A stretch of 64,000 nt of DNA from Nocardia cyriacigeorgica GUH-2 (GCF_000284035.1 NC_016887.1:3844001-3908000), one strand, 5' to 3'. Counted from the stretch's first letter, positions 1 through 9,912 are shown. The notes: generated from the sequence alone by a model not told the origin. A program made the numbers and translations.

Positions 1-13
1 ACTGCCATGTGCG

Positions 14-1030
<1,017 letters not shown>

Positions 1031-1159
1031 GTTATCGCTCCTCAGCTTTTCAGCGGATTCATTTCCGTCTCTACCTACAGTAGTGCCCGGCCGTAACCTC
1101 GCGGTCATGCACCTCACGATTGCCGAAGGGGCGAGGTGCGGCGGCAAGCAGCCCGGTCA

Positions 1160-1180
1160 CGGGCCGGTCGGACCGGCCCG
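1160..1180 (-). terminator. Intrinsic terminator after whiA
   Basis: A perfect 10-bp inverted repeat (CGGGCCGGTC / GACCGGCCCG) with a single-base loop lies 6 bases beyond the whiA stop codon. There is no T-tract, which is common in actinobacterial hairpin terminators. It would end the uvrC-rapZ-yvcK-whiA transcript before gap. Confidence 0.6.
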
Positions 1181-1185
1181 CGCAC

Positions 1186-2169
1186 TCAGGCTTCGTCGAG
1201 CAATTCGGCGGTGACCGCCGACTCGGTATCGGGCACGCCCAGTTCCTTGGCGCGCCGGTCGGCCATCGACAGCAGCCGCCGGATGCGCCCGGCCACAGCG
1301 TCTTTCGTCATCGGCGGATCGGCGAGCTGGCCCAGTTCCTCGAGCGAGGCCTGCCGGTGCTGCACCCGCAGCTTGCCGGCCGCGGCCAGATGATCGGGCA
1401 CCTCGTCGCCGAGGATCTCCAGCGCTCGCTCCACCCGGGCCGCGGCGGCGACCGCGGCGCGGGCCGAACGACGCAGGTTGGCGTCGTCGAAGTTGGCCAG
1501 CCGGTTGGCGGTGGCCCGCACCTCCCGGCGCATGCGGCGCTCTTCCCAGGTCAGGCGGGTGTCCTGGGCGCCCATGCGAGTGAGCAGCGCGCCGATGGCC
1601 TCGCCGTCGCGCACCACCACCCGATCGGTGCCGCGCACCTCGCGGGCCTTGGCCGAGATGCCGAGCCGCCGCGCCGCACCCACCAGCGCCAGCGCCGCCT
1701 CCGGACCGGGGCAGCTGACCTCGAGGGCGGAGGAACGGCCGGGCTCGGTGAGCGAGCCGTGCGCGAGAAACGCACCACGCCAAGCGGCTTCGGCGTCACC
1801 GACACTGCCGCCGACCACCTGGGCCGGCAACCCGCGCACCGGACGGCCGCGCACGTCGAGCAGGCCGGTCTGGCGGGCCAGCGCCTCACCTTCCTTCGAT
1901 ACCCGCACCACATAGCGCGAGGTCTTGCGCAGGCCACCGGCGCCGAGCACGTGCACGTCGGAGCCGTAGCCGTAGAGCTCGAAGATTTCGCGCCGGAGCC
2001 GGCGGGCGATGGAACCCATATCCACCTCGGCCTCGACGATCACCCGTCCGCCGACGATGTGCAGCCCACCGGCGAAGCGCAGCAGGGCGGACAGTTCCGC
2101 CTTGCGCGAACTCACCTGGGTTACCGCGAGCCTGCTCAGCTCGTCCTTCACTTCGGCTGTCATCGCCAC
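1186..2169 (-). CDS. whiA: WhiA, DNA-binding regulator of sporulation and division genes
   Basis: A conserved Gram-positive protein with an N-terminal LAGLIDADG-type fold and a C-terminal helix-turn-helix. In Streptomyces it works with WhiB to activate ftsZ and other division genes. The sequence shows the typical opening VKDELSR, the motif RFAGGLHIVGGR near residue 30, and the C-terminal helix-turn-helix around EELGQLADPPMTKDAVAGR. I chose the GTG at 2169 because AGGAG lies 8 bases upstream and mycobacterial WhiA proteins begin with MAMT; the ATG two codons later is the alternative. The start overlaps the yvcK stop, so it is translationally coupled as the last gene of uvrC-rapZ-yvcK-whiA. Length (327 aa) matches M. 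tuberculosis WhiA. Confidence 0.96.
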   Translation of the reverse strand: MAMTAEVKDELSRLAVTQVSSRKAELSALLRFAGGLHIVGGRVIVEAEVDMGSIARRLRREIFELYGYGSDVHVLGAGGLRKTSRYVVRVSKEGEALARQTGLLDVRGRPVRGLPAQVVGGSVGDAEAAWRGAFLAHGSLTEPGRSSALEVSCPGPEAALALVGAARRLGISAKAREVRGTDRVVVRDGEAIGALLTRMGAQDTRLTWEERRMRREVRATANRLANFDDANLRRSARAAVAAAARVERALEILGDEVPDHLAAAGKLRVQHRQASLEELGQLADPPMTKDAVAGRIRRLLSMADRRAKELGVPDTESAVTAELLDEA

Positions 2170-3206
2170 GAGACGCGCTCCTTTCCACCCAACCCGGACC
2201 GCACATCCTGACCCATGTGCCGTCCCTCGACTCGAAGCCCTGACATGGTCGGCCGAGGTTCCCGGATCAAACGATCCAGTGCGGCGGCAAGCTTTCCGGG
2301 ATGGTGCCGGTCCGTTCCCGCGTCGGCGACATCGGAAAAGACTACCCGCGCTCGCAACTGTTCGGCCGCTCTTGCCACATGTTCGCGCTCTCTGCCCTCG
2401 GGCACGCAGCCGGAATCGACCAGCACATCGTCGACCGCGAAATCCGGTGCGTGCTGGGACAATACATGCAGATGGCGTTCGGCGGAGAATCCAGCCGTCT
2501 CCCCCGGCTCGGCGGCCAGATTCAGCACCAGCACCTTGCGCGCCCTGGTGTAGACCAGCGCGTCGCGCAGCTCGGGGACCAGCACATGCGGGATGACACT
2601 GGTGAACCAGGAGCCCGGGCCGAGGACCACCACGTCGGCGTGTTCGACCGCCGAGGTGGCTTCCGGGCTCGCGGGTGGATCGGAGGGAATCAGGCGCACC
2701 CGGCGCACCTTGCCGGGCGTCGTCGCGACCGCGACCTGGCCCCGGATGCACCGGCTCACCCGCGGGTCGGCTTCCAGACCGGACACGTCGGCCTCGATAT
2801 CGAGGGCGATCGGCGACATCGGCAGCACCCGGCCGGTCACCCCGAGCAGCGCCGCGACCTGGTCCAATGCCGCCACCGGATCGCCGAGCACCTCGGTCAG
2901 CCCGGCCAGGATCAGGTTGCCGACCGAATGCCCGGCCAGCGCGCCGGTGCCGCCGAAGCGGTGCTGCACCGTGCGCGTCCACACCCCGTCGGCGTCGGCG
3001 GCCAGCGCCGCCAGCGCCATGCGCAGATCACCCGGGGGCGGTACGCCCAGCTCGGACCGTAGCCGGCCGGAGGAGCCGCCGTCGTCGGCGACGGTCACCA
3101 CCGCGCTGATCCGAGTGGTCAGCCGCCGCACCGCGGTCAGCGTCGCGTACAAACCGTGCCCGCCACCGAGTGCGACGATGGCGGGATTGGCGTCCCAGCC
3201 CGTCAT
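2160..3206 (-). CDS. yvcK: YvcK/CofD-like gluconeogenesis factor
   Basis: A 348-residue protein of the CofD-like superfamily, required for growth on gluconeogenic carbon and for normal wall synthesis in Bacillus and mycobacteria. It binds UDP-sugars (family knowledge). The N-terminus holds the glycine-rich signature VALGGGHGLYATL (residues 11-23) followed by VTVADDGGSSGRLR, and TSVIPHVLVP is seen later. Its ATG at 3206 overlaps the rapZ stop by 4 bases (ATGA), and its own stop overlaps whiA, so the cluster is tightly coupled. The rapZ-yvcK-whiA triad is conserved across Firmicutes and Actinobacteria. Confidence 0.95.
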   Translation of the reverse strand: MTGWDANPAIVALGGGHGLYATLTAVRRLTTRISAVVTVADDGGSSGRLRSELGVPPPGDLRMALAALAADADGVWTRTVQHRFGGTGALAGHSVGNLILAGLTEVLGDPVAALDQVAALLGVTGRVLPMSPIALDIEADVSGLEADPRVSRCIRGQVAVATTPGKVRRVRLIPSDPPASPEATSAVEHADVVVLGPGSWFTSVIPHVLVPELRDALVYTRARKVLVLNLAAEPGETAGFSAERHLHVLSQHAPDFAVDDVLVDSGCVPEGREREHVARAAEQLRARVVFSDVADAGTDRHHPGKLAAALDRLIREPRPTMSGLRVEGRHMGQDVRSGLGGKERVSWR

Positions 3207-4156
3207 TCGCGCCCCAGATCCCGATGGACCACGCGCACCACGTCGACGACCCCGTCGGAGTCGGTGCGCAACGATTCACCCAGCGCCTCGGCGATCGCCA
3301 CGCTGCGGTGCCTGCCGCCGGTGCACCCCACTGCCACCGTCATGTATCGCTTCCCCTCTTGGCGGTAACCATTCGTGACCAGGTCGAGCAGGTGATGGCA
3401 GGTACGCAGATAGTCGTCCGCACCCGGACGCGACAGCACGTACTCGCTGACCACCGACTCCTGTCCAGAATGTTCCCGCAGTTCCGGTATCCAGTGTGGA
3501 TTGGGCAGAAAACGCACATCCAACACCATGTCGGCGTCCAGCGGAACCCCGTACTTGAAACCGAACGACTGCACCGTCAGCTGCAAGGCGGCCGAGGCGC
3601 CGCCGCCGTAGACCTCCTCGAGCTTGCGGTGCAGCTGATGAATGGACAGCTCGGTGGTGTCGATGACGGCATCGGCGGCGGCCTTGACCCCCGACAGCCG
3701 GATCCGCTCGGCCGCGATACCCGCCGACAGCGTGCCGTCGGCGCTCTCGCTCTGCAACGGATGACGGCGCCGGGCGAACCCGAACCGGCGGATCAGCACA
3801 TCGTCGGAGGCTTCCAGGAACAACACCCTGGTCTTCACCCCGCGCTCGCGCAGCTGCTCGGTGACCACCGACAGATCGCCGGTGAAGAATCGGCTGCGCA
3901 CGTCCATGACCAGCGCCAATCGCCGGATCGGCGGATCGGCGGTGGCGCCCAGCTCGACCATGCGCCCGATCAGTTCGGGCGGCAGATTATCGGTGACGTA
4001 CCAGCCGAGATCCTCGAGCACCTTGGCCGCGGTGCCGCGACCCGCTCCGGACAAACCGGTCACCAGAACGACCTCTACCTGCGCACCGGCGGGTCCGCCG
4101 CGCGCTGCGGCGGACCCGGGGGCATGGCCGCTGCTGTTCGATTCGACGCGTGTCAT
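3203..4156 (-). CDS. rapZ: RapZ/YvcJ family P-loop nucleotide-binding protein
   Basis: A 317-residue homologue of RapZ (YvcJ/YhbJ). In E. coli RapZ is an RNase adaptor that controls glucosamine-6-phosphate synthase; in Actinobacteria its role is not settled. The P-loop reads GLSGAGRGTAAK, so the usual Walker Lys-Ser is Arg-Gly; from memory the same variant occurs in mycobacteria. The segment DLGWYVTDNLPPELI follows, and the C-terminal half carries VGCTGGRHRSVAIAEAL. I start at the ATG at 4156 (MTRVESN), since the longer form adds 24 residues of unlikely sequence. The ribosome-binding site (GGTGG) is weak. About 30 N-terminal residues before the P-loop are Gly/Ala/Ser-rich and probably disordered. 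Confidence 0.93.
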   Translation of the reverse strand: MTRVESNSSGHAPGSAAARGGPAGAQVEVVLVTGLSGAGRGTAAKVLEDLGWYVTDNLPPELIGRMVELGATADPPIRRLALVMDVRSRFFTGDLSVVTEQLRERGVKTRVLFLEASDDVLIRRFGFARRRHPLQSESADGTLSAGIAAERIRLSGVKAAADAVIDTTELSIHQLHRKLEEVYGGGASAALQLTVQSFGFKYGVPLDADMVLDVRFLPNPHWIPELREHSGQESVVSEYVLSRPGADDYLRTCHHLLDLVTNGYRQEGKRYMTVAVGCTGGRHRSVAIAEALGESLRTDSDGVVDVVRVVHRDLGRE

Positions 4157-4245
4157 GTACCACCGGATCTGTTGTCTGGGTGCCTCTCGATCATCTCGCA
4201 CCCGGTTCGGTATCGGGTGCCGACACACAACGTACGCGACCGGGG

Positions 4246-6261
4246 CTAATCTCCGCGCAAGGCGGCCAGCACCGCCTGTGCCGTGGCGACCCCGATGCCG
4301 GGCACCTCGGTGATCTCCTCCACCGTGGCCTCCTTCAATTTGGCGACCGACCCGAAGTGCGTGACCAGCGCGGTTCGCCGGGCGGCGCCCAGTCCACGCA
4401 CCGAGTCCAGCGCCGAGGCCGTCATCCGGCGTGAGCGCTTGCTGCGGTGGAAGGTGATGGCGAAGCGGTGGGCCTCGTCACGCACCCGTTGCAGCAGGTA
4501 GAGCGCCTCGCTGGTGCGCGGCATGATCACCGGGTCGGGTTCGTTGGGCACCCACACCTCTTCCAGGCGTTTGGCCAGGCCGATCACCGCGACGTCGGTG
4601 ATGCCGAGTTCGTCGAGTACCTCCGCGGCGGCCGCGACCTGGGGTGCGCCACCATCGACGACGTAGAGGTTGGGCGGGTAGGAGAACTTGCGCGGTTTGC
4701 CGGTGGCCGGGTCGATCCCGGGTAGCGAGGTGGGCGCGTCGTCGTCCACGCCCGGCACGGCCTCGGCGGTGGTGTCGAGCTCGACCCGTTCGGCAGCATC
4801 GCGTTCGCGGCGCAGCCGGCCGAAGCGGCGCCGGGTGACCTCGGCGATGCTGCCGACGTCATCGGAGCGGCCCTCACCCGCAGCTTCCTTGATGCTGTAA
4901 TGCCGGTACTCGGATTTGCGCGGCAGGCCGTCTTCGAACACCACCAGTGAGGCGACCACATCGGTGCCCTGCACATGGCTGATGTCGACGCATTCGATCC
5001 GCAGCGGCGCGATGTCCAGGTCGAGGGCGTCCTGAATGTCTTGCAGCGCGGCCGATCTGGAGGTGAGATCGCCGGCCCGGCGCAGTTTGTGCTGGGCCAG
5101 CGCCTCCTGCGCATTGCGCTGCACCGTCTCGGCCAGCGCCTTCTTGTCGCCGCGACGCGGCACCCGCACCTGCACCGCCGATCCGCGCAGCTGCGACAGC
5201 CACTGCTGCACCTGCTCCACATCGGCGGGCAGTTCAGGAACCAGCACCTCGCGCGGCACCACCGTGGGCTGTTCCTCGGCGCCCTGGGCGGCGACGGCGG
5301 CCTGTTCGCCGTAGAACTGGGTGAGGAACTGCTCGACCAGCGCCCCCATCTCACCGCCCGCCTCGGGCACGTCGACGGCGTCGCCGGATTTGTCGACCAC
5401 CCAGCCGCGCTGACCGCGCACCCGGCCGTCGCGCACGTGGAAGATCTGCACCGCCACCTCGAGCTCGTCGGTGGCGAAGGCGATCACATCGGCGTCGGTA
5501 CCGGTGCCGAGCACCACTGCCTGTTTCTCCAGCGCCCGGCGCAGCGCTTGGACGTCGTCGCGCAGGCGCGCGGCGGTCTCGAAGTCCAGCTCATCGGAGG
5601 CCTGATGCATGCGCCGCTCGAGTTCGCGGACCATGCGGTCGGTGCGCCCGGCGAGGAAGTCGCAGAAATCCTCGACGATGCGGCGATGCTCCTCGGCGCT
5701 GACCCGGCCGATGCACGGCGCCGAGCATTTGTCGATGTAGCCGAGCAGGCAGGGCCGCCCGATCTGGCTGTGCCGCTTGAACACTCCGTTCGAGCAGGTG
5801 CGCGCGGGGAACACACGCAGCAGCAGGTCGAGGGTTTCCCGGATGGCCCAGGCGTGGGCGTACGGGCCGAAGTACCGGACGCCCTTCTTGCGCGCGCCGC
5901 GGTAGACGAACAGCCGCGGGTACTCCTCGTTGAGGGTGACCGCGAGCACCGGATAGGACTTGTCGTCGCGATAGCGGACGTTGAACCGCGGATCGAATTC
6001 CTTGATCCAGTTGTATTCCAGCTGCAACGCCTCGACCTCGGTGGACACCACCGTCCACTCGACGCTCGCGGCGGTGGTGACCATCTGCCGGGTGCGCGGA
6101 TGCAGCGAGGCCACGTCGGCGAAGTAGGAGTTCAACCGCGAACGCAGGCTCTTGGCCTTGCCGACGTAGATGACGCGCCCGTAGGAATCCCGGAATTTGT
6201 ACACACCGGGTTCGACGGGAATCGTGCCCGGCTTCGGCCGGTACGTCGCGGGATCTGCCAC
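4246..6261 (-). CDS. uvrC: Excinuclease ABC subunit C
   Basis: The dual-incision nuclease of nucleotide excision repair; it cuts 3' of the lesion with its GIY-YIG domain and 5' with its RNase H-like domain, acting with UvrA and UvrB. In order: GIY-YIG domain (residues about 16-95, motif GVYKFRDSYGRVIYVGKAKS), a UVR domain (around residue 210, ELDFETAARLRDDV), the RNase H-like domain (ECVDISHVQGTDVVASLVVF, later YVVDGGAPQV), and a C-terminal helix-hairpin-helix pair (VRGLGAARR and EVPGIGVATAQ). A linker of about 40 residues before the VVDGG motif is an actinobacterial feature. GTG at 6261 is chosen; a TAGGCT hexamer 6 bases upstream suggests a leaderless mRNA. Confidence 0.97.
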   Translation of the reverse strand: MADPATYRPKPGTIPVEPGVYKFRDSYGRVIYVGKAKSLRSRLNSYFADVASLHPRTRQMVTTAASVEWTVVSTEVEALQLEYNWIKEFDPRFNVRYRDDKSYPVLAVTLNEEYPRLFVYRGARKKGVRYFGPYAHAWAIRETLDLLLRVFPARTCSNGVFKRHSQIGRPCLLGYIDKCSAPCIGRVSAEEHRRIVEDFCDFLAGRTDRMVRELERRMHQASDELDFETAARLRDDVQALRRALEKQAVVLGTGTDADVIAFATDELEVAVQIFHVRDGRVRGQRGWVVDKSGDAVDVPEAGGEMGALVEQFLTQFYGEQAAVAAQGAEEQPTVVPREVLVPELPADVEQVQQWLSQLRGSAVQVRVPRRGDKKALAETVQRNAQEALAQHKLRRAGDLTSRSAALQDIQDALDLDIAPLRIECVDISHVQGTDVVASLVVFEDGLPRKSEYRHYSIKEAAGEGRSDDVGSIAEVTRRRFGRLRRERDAAERVELDTTAEAVPGVDDDAPTSLPGIDPATGKPRKFSYPPNLYVVDGGAPQVAAAAEVLDELGITDVAVIGLAKRLEEVWVPNEPDPVIMPRTSEALYLLQRVRDEAHRFAITFHRSKRSRRMTASALDSVRGLGAARRTALVTHFGSVAKLKEATVEEITEVPGIGVATAQAVLAALRGD

Positions 6262-6267
6262 CCACCC

Positions 6268-6273
6268 AGCCTA
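6268..6273 (-). promoter_or_regulatory. Putative -10 element of a leaderless uvrC promoter
   Basis: On the minus strand TAGGCT is followed by 6 bases (GGGTGG) and then the GTG start of uvrC. This fits TANNNT at -12 to -7 with transcription starting at the first base of the start codon. The GGGTGG itself could act as a weak ribosome-binding site, so a leadered mRNA is not excluded. Confidence 0.45.
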
Positions 6274-6337
6274 TCGACGGCCTCCGACAAACTCCGCCGT
6301 GGGAGGCTTGCGCGTAGCCTGCGACACGGGAGGAGTT

Positions 6338-6359
6338 CTCCGGGCCCGGCAGCCCGGAG
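6338..6359 (-). terminator. Hairpin terminator after the NmrA-like gene
   Basis: A perfect 8-bp inverted repeat CTCCGGGC / GCCCGGAG with a 6-base loop begins 16 bases past the stop codon of the reductase gene at 6375. No T-tract. It would insulate that gene from uvrC. Confidence 0.5.
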
Positions 6360-6374
6360 ACGGGACTCCCGGCC

Positions 6375-7181
6375 TCAGAACCGATCCTTGTGTTCGGCCA
6401 GCCATTCGGCGAAGGTCCGGGCGGGCCGGCCCAACACCTTCTCGAGGGTGGGATCAGGGATGCGCGCCTCGATCGGCGGATCGGCGTACCAGCCGATGAC
6501 GTACTCGGCGTCGGCGCGCGAGACACCGGTCGCGGTCAGCCGCTCGATGGCCTGATCCCTGCTCAGCCGCTCGAAGGTCAGGCCGCGGCCGATCGTCTCG
6601 GCGAGCATCGCGACCCGCTCGCTCGGCGTGAACGCCTGCGGCCCGGACAGGTTGTAGGCCTGGCCCGCGTGCCCGTCCTCGGTCAGTGCGATGGCGGCGA
6701 CCTCGCCGAGATCGGCCTCGTGCACCACGGCGCTCGGGAAATCGAACGGCTCGCGCACCACGCCCTCGGTACGGATCGAATCGGCCCAGGTGAGGGTGTT
6801 GGACATGAACTCCTGCGGTTCGAGTCGGGTCCAGTTCACGCCCGATTCCGCTACGGCCGTCTCGGCCGGACCTACGTGCCCGCCCCACAGGATCGTGATG
6901 CGCTCGACGCCGGCCGCCACCGCACGGCGCACCAGTTCCGGTCCGGTCTCGGCTACCCCGGAGGTGACCGTGATGTGCAGGCCCGTCACGCCGGCGAGGA
7001 CGGCATCGAGGGTGTGCGGCTCGGTGTGGCTGCCCGCCACCACCTCGGCACCGGCGGGCAGCAGCGCCGCCGCGCGCTGCGGATCGCGGGTGAGTGCCCG
7101 CACGGCGTGACCGCGGCGCAGCAACTCCGCAACCACGTGGCGGCCGGTGTTTCCTGTTGCGCCCGTTACCAATATCGACAT
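6375..7181 (-). CDS. NmrA-like NAD(P)-binding reductase
   Basis: A 268-residue atypical short-chain dehydrogenase of the NmrA/quinone-oxidoreductase-2 type. The N-terminus holds the dinucleotide-binding motif VTGATGNTGRH. The catalytic Tyr-Lys pair of classical SDRs is not evident, as usual in this subfamily. The C-terminus (VLGRPARTFAEWLAEHK) matches that of the reductase at 22975-23820, so the two are paralogues. The ATG at 7181 is chosen because AAAGGAGCTC precedes it; the longer reading would run through a palindromic operator-like site. The gene stands alone. Substrate unknown; a quinone or an electrophile is a reasonable guess for this family. Confidence 0.85.
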   Translation of the reverse strand: MSILVTGATGNTGRHVVAELLRRGHAVRALTRDPQRAAALLPAGAEVVAGSHTEPHTLDAVLAGVTGLHITVTSGVAETGPELVRRAVAAGVERITILWGGHVGPAETAVAESGVNWTRLEPQEFMSNTLTWADSIRTEGVVREPFDFPSAVVHEADLGEVAAIALTEDGHAGQAYNLSGPQAFTPSERVAMLAETIGRGLTFERLSRDQAIERLTATGVSRADAEYVIGWYADPPIEARIPDPTLEKVLGRPARTFAEWLAEHKDRF

Positions 7182-7214
7182 CGTTGAGCTCCTTTCCGCG
7201 CACGACGCTATTAG

Positions 7215-7230
7215 CTCAACAATTGTTGAG
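7215..7230. promoter_or_regulatory. Perfect 16-bp palindrome, probable operator
   Basis: CTCAACAATTGTTGAG is a perfect palindrome 34-49 bases upstream of the NmrA-like ATG, where a promoter core would be expected. The AT-rich core CAATTG with flanking half-sites looks like an operator for a MarR/HxlR-type repressor. No such regulator is encoded next to it. Confidence 0.5.
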
Positions 7231-7356
7231 GTCAAGCGCTGAGTTCATGCGTCGATCGAGGGGTTCGGCCGAGCTTCGCGTGGTCGTCCGGCGCGCCGGG
7301 TCGACCGTGTGTGAACCTCTGGGAATAATCGCGCCACGCATGTCGGTGGCAGCGGT

Positions 7357-7362
7357 TAAGGT
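7357..7362 (+). promoter_or_regulatory. Putative -10 element of a leaderless ggt promoter
   Basis: TAAGGT followed by 6 bases (CCGTTC) and then the ATG of ggt. No Shine-Dalgarno sequence precedes the ATG. Confidence 0.45.
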
Positions 7363-7368
7363 CCGTTC

Positions 7369-9315
7369 ATGACGCGCGCGCGACGGATTCGGACGGGAGC
7401 GGCCGTGGTTGCGGCGCTCGTGATCTCGCTGGCAGCCGGGTGTTCGGAGGAATCCGAGGACACCGCGGCCTGCACCACCACCCCCAACGGCACACCGCTC
7501 ACCGCCGCCCCCACCACCGGCGGTGCACCCACGACGCAGAACCTCAGCACGAATCCCGAAATCGCGTCCGGCTATCGCAGCGATATGACGCCGGTCCGTA
7601 CCGCCACCTATGCGGTATCGACCGCGAATCCGCTGGCCACCCAGGCCGCCTGCGAGGTGCTGCGCGACGGCGGTACCGCGGCCGATGCCCTGATCACCGC
7701 GCAGACGGTGCTCGGGCTGGTGGAACCGCAGGCCTCCGGTATCGGCGGCGGCGCGTTCCTGGTTTATTACGACGCGGCGAGTAAATCCGTCGAGGCCTAC
7801 GACGGCCGGGAAACCGCGCCGGCCGCCGCCACCGAGAACTATCTGCGCTGGATCAGCGACACCGACCGCACCGAACCGAAACCGGACGCGCGCGCCAGCG
7901 GCCGGTCCATCGGGGTGCCCGGGGTGTTGCGCATGCTCGAACTCACCCATCGCGAACACGGCAAGACGCCGTGGGCGGATCTGTTCGATCCGGCGGTCGC
8001 GCTGGCAGACCGCGGGTTCGAGATCAGCCCGCGCCTGGCCGGCCAGATCGCCGAGTCCGCACCGAATCTCGCGGTCGACGAGGCCGCCAAGGCGTATTTC
8101 CTCAACCCCGACGGTTCGCCCAAACCGGCCGGCGAGGTGCTCACCAATCCGGCGATGTCGAAGACGTTGAACGCCATCGCCACCGAGGGCGCGGACGCCT
8201 TCTACATCGGCGCCATCGCCGACGATGTGGTGGAGGCCGCCACCTCCGGCTCCGGCGGCCGCACCCCGAGCCTGATCACCGCCGAGGATCTGGCCAACTA
8301 CCAGCCGAAGAAGCGCACCGCGCTGTGCACCGACTATCGCGAGCACGAGATCTGCGGGATGCCCGCGCCGTCGTCGGGCGGCATCACCGTCGCCGCCACC
8401 CTCGGCATCCTCGCCAACTTCGATCTGGCCGCGATCGGCCCGGACAATGTCGACCGCAATGGCGGTAAGCCCAAGGCCGAAGCGGTGCATCTGATCTCCG
8501 AGGCGGAGCGGCTGGCCTACGCCGACCGCAACAAGTACGTCGCCGATACCGATTTCGTGCCGCTGCCGGGTAATTCACCCGAGACGCTGGTCAATCCCGA
8601 ATACCTGAAGAGCCGCGCCGCACTGATCGATCCGGGCCGCAGCATGGGCACCGCACAGCCCGGCGACTTCGGGCCGGTGCCGGTCGGTGTCGGGCCGCAG
8701 CCGCCCGAACACGGCACCAGCCAGATCTCCATCGTCGACTCCTACGGCAACGCCGCCGCCATGACCACCACCGTGGAATCGGCGTTCGGCTCGTTCCACA
8801 TGGTCGACGGGTTCATCCTCAACAACCAGCTCACCGACTTCTCCGCCGAACCGCTCGGCGAGGACGGCCTGCCGGTCGCCAACCGGGTCGAGCCCGGTAA
8901 GCGCCCGCGGAGTTCGATGAGCCCGACCCTGGTCTTCGCCGACGCCCCCGACGGTTCCCGCGGCGAACTCACCCACGTCGCCGGATCGCCCGGTGGTTCG
9001 GTGATCATCCAGTTCGTGGTGAAAACGCTGATCGGCATGCTGGATTGGGGCCTCGACCCGCAGCAGGCGATTTCGGCGGTGTCGTTCGGCGCGGCCAATA
9101 CGCCGGTCACCGGGGTCGGTGGTGAGCATCCCGCGATCGATGCCTCCGACGACGGTGCGCACGATCCGCTGGTGGTGCGTCTGCGCGAACTCGGCCATCA
9201 GGTGTCGGTGGCGCCGCAGACGAGCGGGCTGAGCGTGGTCCGCCGCGACGGCGACGGCTGGATCGGCGGCGCCGACCCGCGCCGGGAAGGTGAAGTGCTC
9301 GGCGATACCCGCTGA
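7369..9315 (+). CDS. ggt: Gamma-glutamyltransferase, lipoprotein
   Basis: Hydrolyses or transfers the gamma-glutamyl group of glutathione-like peptides outside the membrane. The 648-residue precursor starts with a basic n-region, a hydrophobic core and a lipobox ending LAAGC, with Cys25 as the lipidation site, so it is probably membrane-anchored. The family signature ASGIGGGAFLVYYD lies near residue 125. The autoproteolytic site is HGTSQISIVDSYGN with Thr450 as the nucleophile of the small subunit, and MTTTVESAFGS follows. GSPGGSVIIQFV near residue 545 matches the glycine-rich substrate-binding region. Mycobacteriales make little glutathione; mycothiol conjugates or glutathione from the environment are possible substrates (inference). 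No neighbour suggests a pathway. Confidence 0.94.
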   Translation: MTRARRIRTGAAVVAALVISLAAGCSEESEDTAACTTTPNGTPLTAAPTTGGAPTTQNLSTNPEIASGYRSDMTPVRTATYAVSTANPLATQAACEVLRDGGTAADALITAQTVLGLVEPQASGIGGGAFLVYYDAASKSVEAYDGRETAPAAATENYLRWISDTDRTEPKPDARASGRSIGVPGVLRMLELTHREHGKTPWADLFDPAVALADRGFEISPRLAGQIAESAPNLAVDEAAKAYFLNPDGSPKPAGEVLTNPAMSKTLNAIATEGADAFYIGAIADDVVEAATSGSGGRTPSLITAEDLANYQPKKRTALCTDYREHEICGMPAPSSGGITVAATLGILANFDLAAIGPDNVDRNGGKPKAEAVHLISEAERLAYADRNKYVADTDFVPLPGNSPETLVNPEYLKSRAALIDPGRSMGTAQPGDFGPVPVGVGPQPPEHGTSQISIVDSYGNAAAMTTTVESAFGSFHMVDGFILNNQLTDFSAEPLGEDGLPVANRVEPGKRPRSSMSPTLVFADAPDGSRGELTHVAGSPGGSVIIQFVVKTLIGMLDWGLDPQQAISAVSFGAANTPVTGVGGEHPAIDASDDGAHDPLVVRLRELGHQVSVAPQTSGLSVVRRDGDGWIGGADPRREGEVLGDTR

Positions 9316-9332
9316 CCGGAACGGGATGCCGC

Positions 9333-9369
9333 GCCGATCGCCGCCGAGTGTCACACCTCGGCGATCGGC
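9333..9369. terminator. Bidirectional hairpin terminator between ggt and the PH-domain gene
   Basis: GCCGATCGCCG... pairs with CTCGGCGATCGGC across a short loop, with one small bulge. It sits 18 bases after the ggt stop and 31 bases from the stop of the converging gene at 9400, so it can serve both. Confidence 0.65.
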
Positions 9370-9399
9370 GTAATGGCAGGGTCCGGCTACGGGCGCTCG

Positions 9400-9909
9400 T
9401 CAGTCGGCCGAACCGCTGTACTTCGCACCCAATTCGCGAAGCCGCTCGAGGGCGTCGGCGGCGTATTCCTTGTCGTTGGAGCGGATGGCCAGCATCGGCA
9501 CGTAATCGTCGTCGACCAGTTCCAGCCGCGCCCAGGACTTGCGGTCCGGGAACGACACCCCGCGTATGTACTTCCACGGGAATTCGTTGTCGCCGAGCAC
9601 ATTGCGCACCACCACGCCCTTGGGGCCGACCCGCACCCGCGGCCGGGTCAGCAGTAGCACCGCGCACGCGCCGAGCACACCGATCCCCGCCATGGCGAAC
9701 TGATCGAGCACCCGGAAATGCACGCCGGTCGAACCCACCCGCAGGAACACCCCGGCAGCGGTGAACGCGATCACCAACAGCACCGCCACGATGACCGCGG
9801 TGCGGCGGGCCCGGCGCGGACGCACCTCGAGATCCCACACCGGCTGCTGGGTGGCAGACCCGGCCGGAGCCGGGCCCGCGTTCCTGCGCCAGATCCGAAC
9901 GACGGGCAT
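9400..9909 (-). CDS. PH domain-containing membrane protein of the rib cluster
   Basis: A 169-residue protein with two predicted membrane helices (about residues 36-56, AVIVAVLLVIAFTAAGVF, and 68-87, FAMAGIGVLGACAVLLL), then a bacterial PH-like domain with the segment VRNVLGDNEFPWKYIRGVSF. It resembles the membrane protein encoded next to ribH in M. tuberculosis (Rv1417). The ATG at 9909 lies 3 bases after the ribH stop, so it is the last gene of ribE-ribBA-ribH. Function unknown; the position alone does not show a role in riboflavin synthesis. Confidence 0.82.
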   Translation of the reverse strand: MPVVRIWRRNAGPAPAGSATQQPVWDLEVRPRRARRTAVIVAVLLVIAFTAAGVFLRVGSTGVHFRVLDQFAMAGIGVLGACAVLLLTRPRVRVGPKGVVVRNVLGDNEFPWKYIRGVSFPDRKSWARLELVDDDYVPMLAIRSNDKEYAADALERLRELGAKYSGSAD

Positions 9910-9912
9910 CGG

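Noticed and set aside
7216..8490. 424-codon frame antisense to ggt
   Set aside because: The ggt product is complete, with lipobox and catalytic Thr; the antisense frame shows no family features.
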